Shown here: one piece after another, positions 62,749 to 64,000 of the stretch
Position numbering within the stretch: the stretch's first letter is position 1
Layout of the letters: each line of letters opens with the position of its first letter
NCBI GenBank assembly: GCA_008921705.1
Contig: VFFE01008422.1
Span: forward strand, 3,101,820-3,165,819
Length of the DNA: 64,000 bases
Origin: Burhinus oedicnemus
Taxonomy: Eukaryota > Chordata > Aves > Charadriiformes > Burhinidae
Reading direction: 5' to 3'
Translations under genes and position numbers: made by a program
Notes under the pieces: model-generated
Told to the model about the DNA's origin: nothing
Seen by the model: only the letters and a program-made list of their open reading frames with translations
Database searches by the model: none

Positions 62749-63440
62749 TGTCCTGGTTTGAGGTAAAACAGGACAAATTTTGTTCAGTAACTTTACTTTT
62801 TAGCTGGGCCTCTTCTAACTGCTGAAATGAACAGCATGTTGTGCAGAAAACTGTTCGCTCTCAGAGTCATAAGACCCATGTTTATATTTGATGCCAAGGA
62901 ATGGGATGCAGAGAGGCTCTTGCTTATCCTTATTGCTGTAACAACCAAGGGCAGCCAACTTTGTTACTTGCCCTGTTGGAGGGTCAGAAGTGGAAAAGCG
63001 TAGAGGGGTCACACCTGTGGGGAGGAGCAGACAGGACAGGTGACCCAAAACTGACCCACAGGGTATTCCATCCCATCTGCCTCATGCTCAGTATAAAAGC
63101 TGAGGGATCAAAGGGTCAGCCTCTTTCTTCAATGGCCGGCGTCCAAGGAGGACTCTGTCTGTTTGTCTGCCTTTGATCCCAATCCTGAATCCAGATCCGG
63201 AATCCAGTTCCTGTCTGTCACTGAGTCCAAGCTGGGACTTTCCCAGCGCCTGCTAGTGATGTGATTGTCATCCTGGGAGCTTGATACGGTTTTGTATATA
63301 TTTCATTATTTCTCTTTTTATTATTTTATTATTAATATTTCATTAAAGTGGTTTAGTTCCTTCTAAACTCTTAAGTCTCTCTTTTTCTCTCCCTTTCTTG
63401 CATCCCGAGCGGAGCAGGGCTCGACTAGGGCTCTGATGGA
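62749..63440 (+). mobile_element. LTR, plus sense, at the start of a possible provirus
   Basis: Begins TGTCCTGGTTTGAGGTAAAA. A TATA box (cagtataaaagctg) lies at 63089-63102 and a polyadenylation signal attaaa at 63342-63347 after a T/A-rich stretch. Within U3, ggtgacccaaaactgaccca and gtattccatcccat follow the plan of other avian LTRs in this window. The 3' edge is unclear: after gagcggagcagggctcg the sequence does not show a CA end followed by a tgg primer site, so U5 may be truncated. The family is not that of LTR A. Confidence 0.7.
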
Positions 63441-63497
63441 TTGCTTGAATAGTTTGAATTCCAGCTTGCTCAGAGTTTAGAACAGACAGCTTACATC

Positions 63498-64000
63498 ATG
63501 TCGTTCTTAAATGAAATGTTGTATTGTGCCTTTAGAGAGCTTTGCTTAAAGTTAATAGATGCGACTCTGTTTAACCTGCCGAATGTGGTGAATGGTTTAT
63601 TTACCTTTTGTGTTTTTATGCGAAGGTTTAAATGTGCTGTTTTGGTGTGGTTTGCAATTCAGATGTATGGCATGATTACTTGGATAACGGTTCTACCTGC
63701 ATACCTCGGTCATCACTCTGTTACTAATTACACTTTCGGTTTTACCTGGGGAAAGTTTACCTTGCCCTCTGATGCTTATGCCAAAGTGACACCAACAGAG
63801 TTAGGGGATGGAAACCTTTCGGGCTGTTTCGATAAGGATTATTACCTTCCTAAGATCATGACTTTGTTGTCGGCTTTCCTGAATGTGCTGCAGGGGTGGT
63901 TTTTTATGAAACACCGGTGCAGGATTAGCTATAGGGTCGCATGCGCTGCTGCCACTCAAACCCCAGCAGCCAACCCTCAGCCCACCCCGGCACCAGCTGC
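63498..64000 (+). CDS. Partial ORF after LTR, unrecognised membrane-like protein
   Basis: An ATG at 63498 opens a frame with no stop to the window end (167 codons and more). The frame is closed upstream by TAG at 63450. Residues about 47-70 form a hydrophobic, aromatic segment (VWFAIQMYGMITWITVLPAY) and residues about 120-137 a second one (IMTLLSAFLNVLQGWFFM). Between them is a polar part with LPSDAYAKVTPTELGD. The visible end (from about residue 150) is rich in Ala, Pro, Gln and Thr (TQTPAANPQPTPAPA). It starts shortly after the LTR at 62749, where a retroviral first ORF (leader or gag) would lie, and the Pro/Ala-rich end recalls the Pro/Ala-rich piece in the gag remnants near 6.95-7.0 kb. 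I do not recognise the family. A host exon is less likely but not excluded. Confidence 0.5.
   Translation, partial: MSFLNEMLYCAFRELCLKLIDATLFNLPNVVNGLFTFCVFMRRFKCAVLVWFAIQMYGMITWITVLPAYLGHHSVTNYTFGFTWGKFTLPSDAYAKVTPTELGDGNLSGCFDKDYYLPKIMTLLSAFLNVLQGWFFMKHRCRISYRVACAAATQTPAANPQPTPAPA

Noticed and set aside
1..64000. CRISPR arrays, bacterial operons, riboswitches, or rRNA and tRNA genes
   Set aside because: No regularly spaced repeats and no gene order or signals of prokaryotic type. The one tRNA-like segment (40.6 kb) is too diverged to be a tRNA gene.

Overview
The window looks like nuclear DNA from a bird. The evidence is CR1 LINE copies with the usual avian 3' end, LTRs of widespread avian types (ends of the 'gtttaaccccagctggcaac' kind), and a vertebrate-style gene with very small exons in AT-rich introns. 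One 20-N assembly gap lies in the only clear CpG island. The species cannot be told from the sequence.

Layout. 264-8066: a decayed minus-strand endogenous retrovirus with Lys-type primer binding site, gag, protease, reverse transcriptase, RNase H and integrase remnants. It has two 3' ends in tandem and a second, class II-like solo LTR nested in the integrase region. 8067-10667: no gene seen. 10668-10995: minus-strand CR1 reverse-transcriptase fragment. About 13.8-45.1 kb: one minus-strand gene of at least eleven probable exons, read through splice sites and reading-frame phase. Its first exon is in the CpG island at 44.9-45.2 kb and its stop codon is at 14061. Five consecutive exons (41.7 to 30.0 kb) join in phase, and so do the last three (18.5 to 14.1 kb). 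One or two exons between 30 and 18.5 kb are uncertain. I do not recognise the protein. Its introns hold CR1 copies, two probable solo LTRs, a possible tRNA-derived SINE and simple repeats.

45.2-62.7 kb: no protein gene that I can support. A strong plus-strand splice donor at 45730/45731 suggests that the CpG island also drives a transcript to the right. A 411-bp block there is repeated exactly 2243 bp downstream. A CR1 3' tail lies at about 54.4-54.66 kb.

62749-64000: the 5' side of another LTR element on the plus strand, followed by an open reading frame (63498 to the window end, at least 167 codons) with two hydrophobic stretches and a Pro/Ala-rich end. This is the least explained item in the window. 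It may be the first ORF of a younger provirus that continues to the right.

All calls rest on reading the sequence. No database search or alignment program was run.
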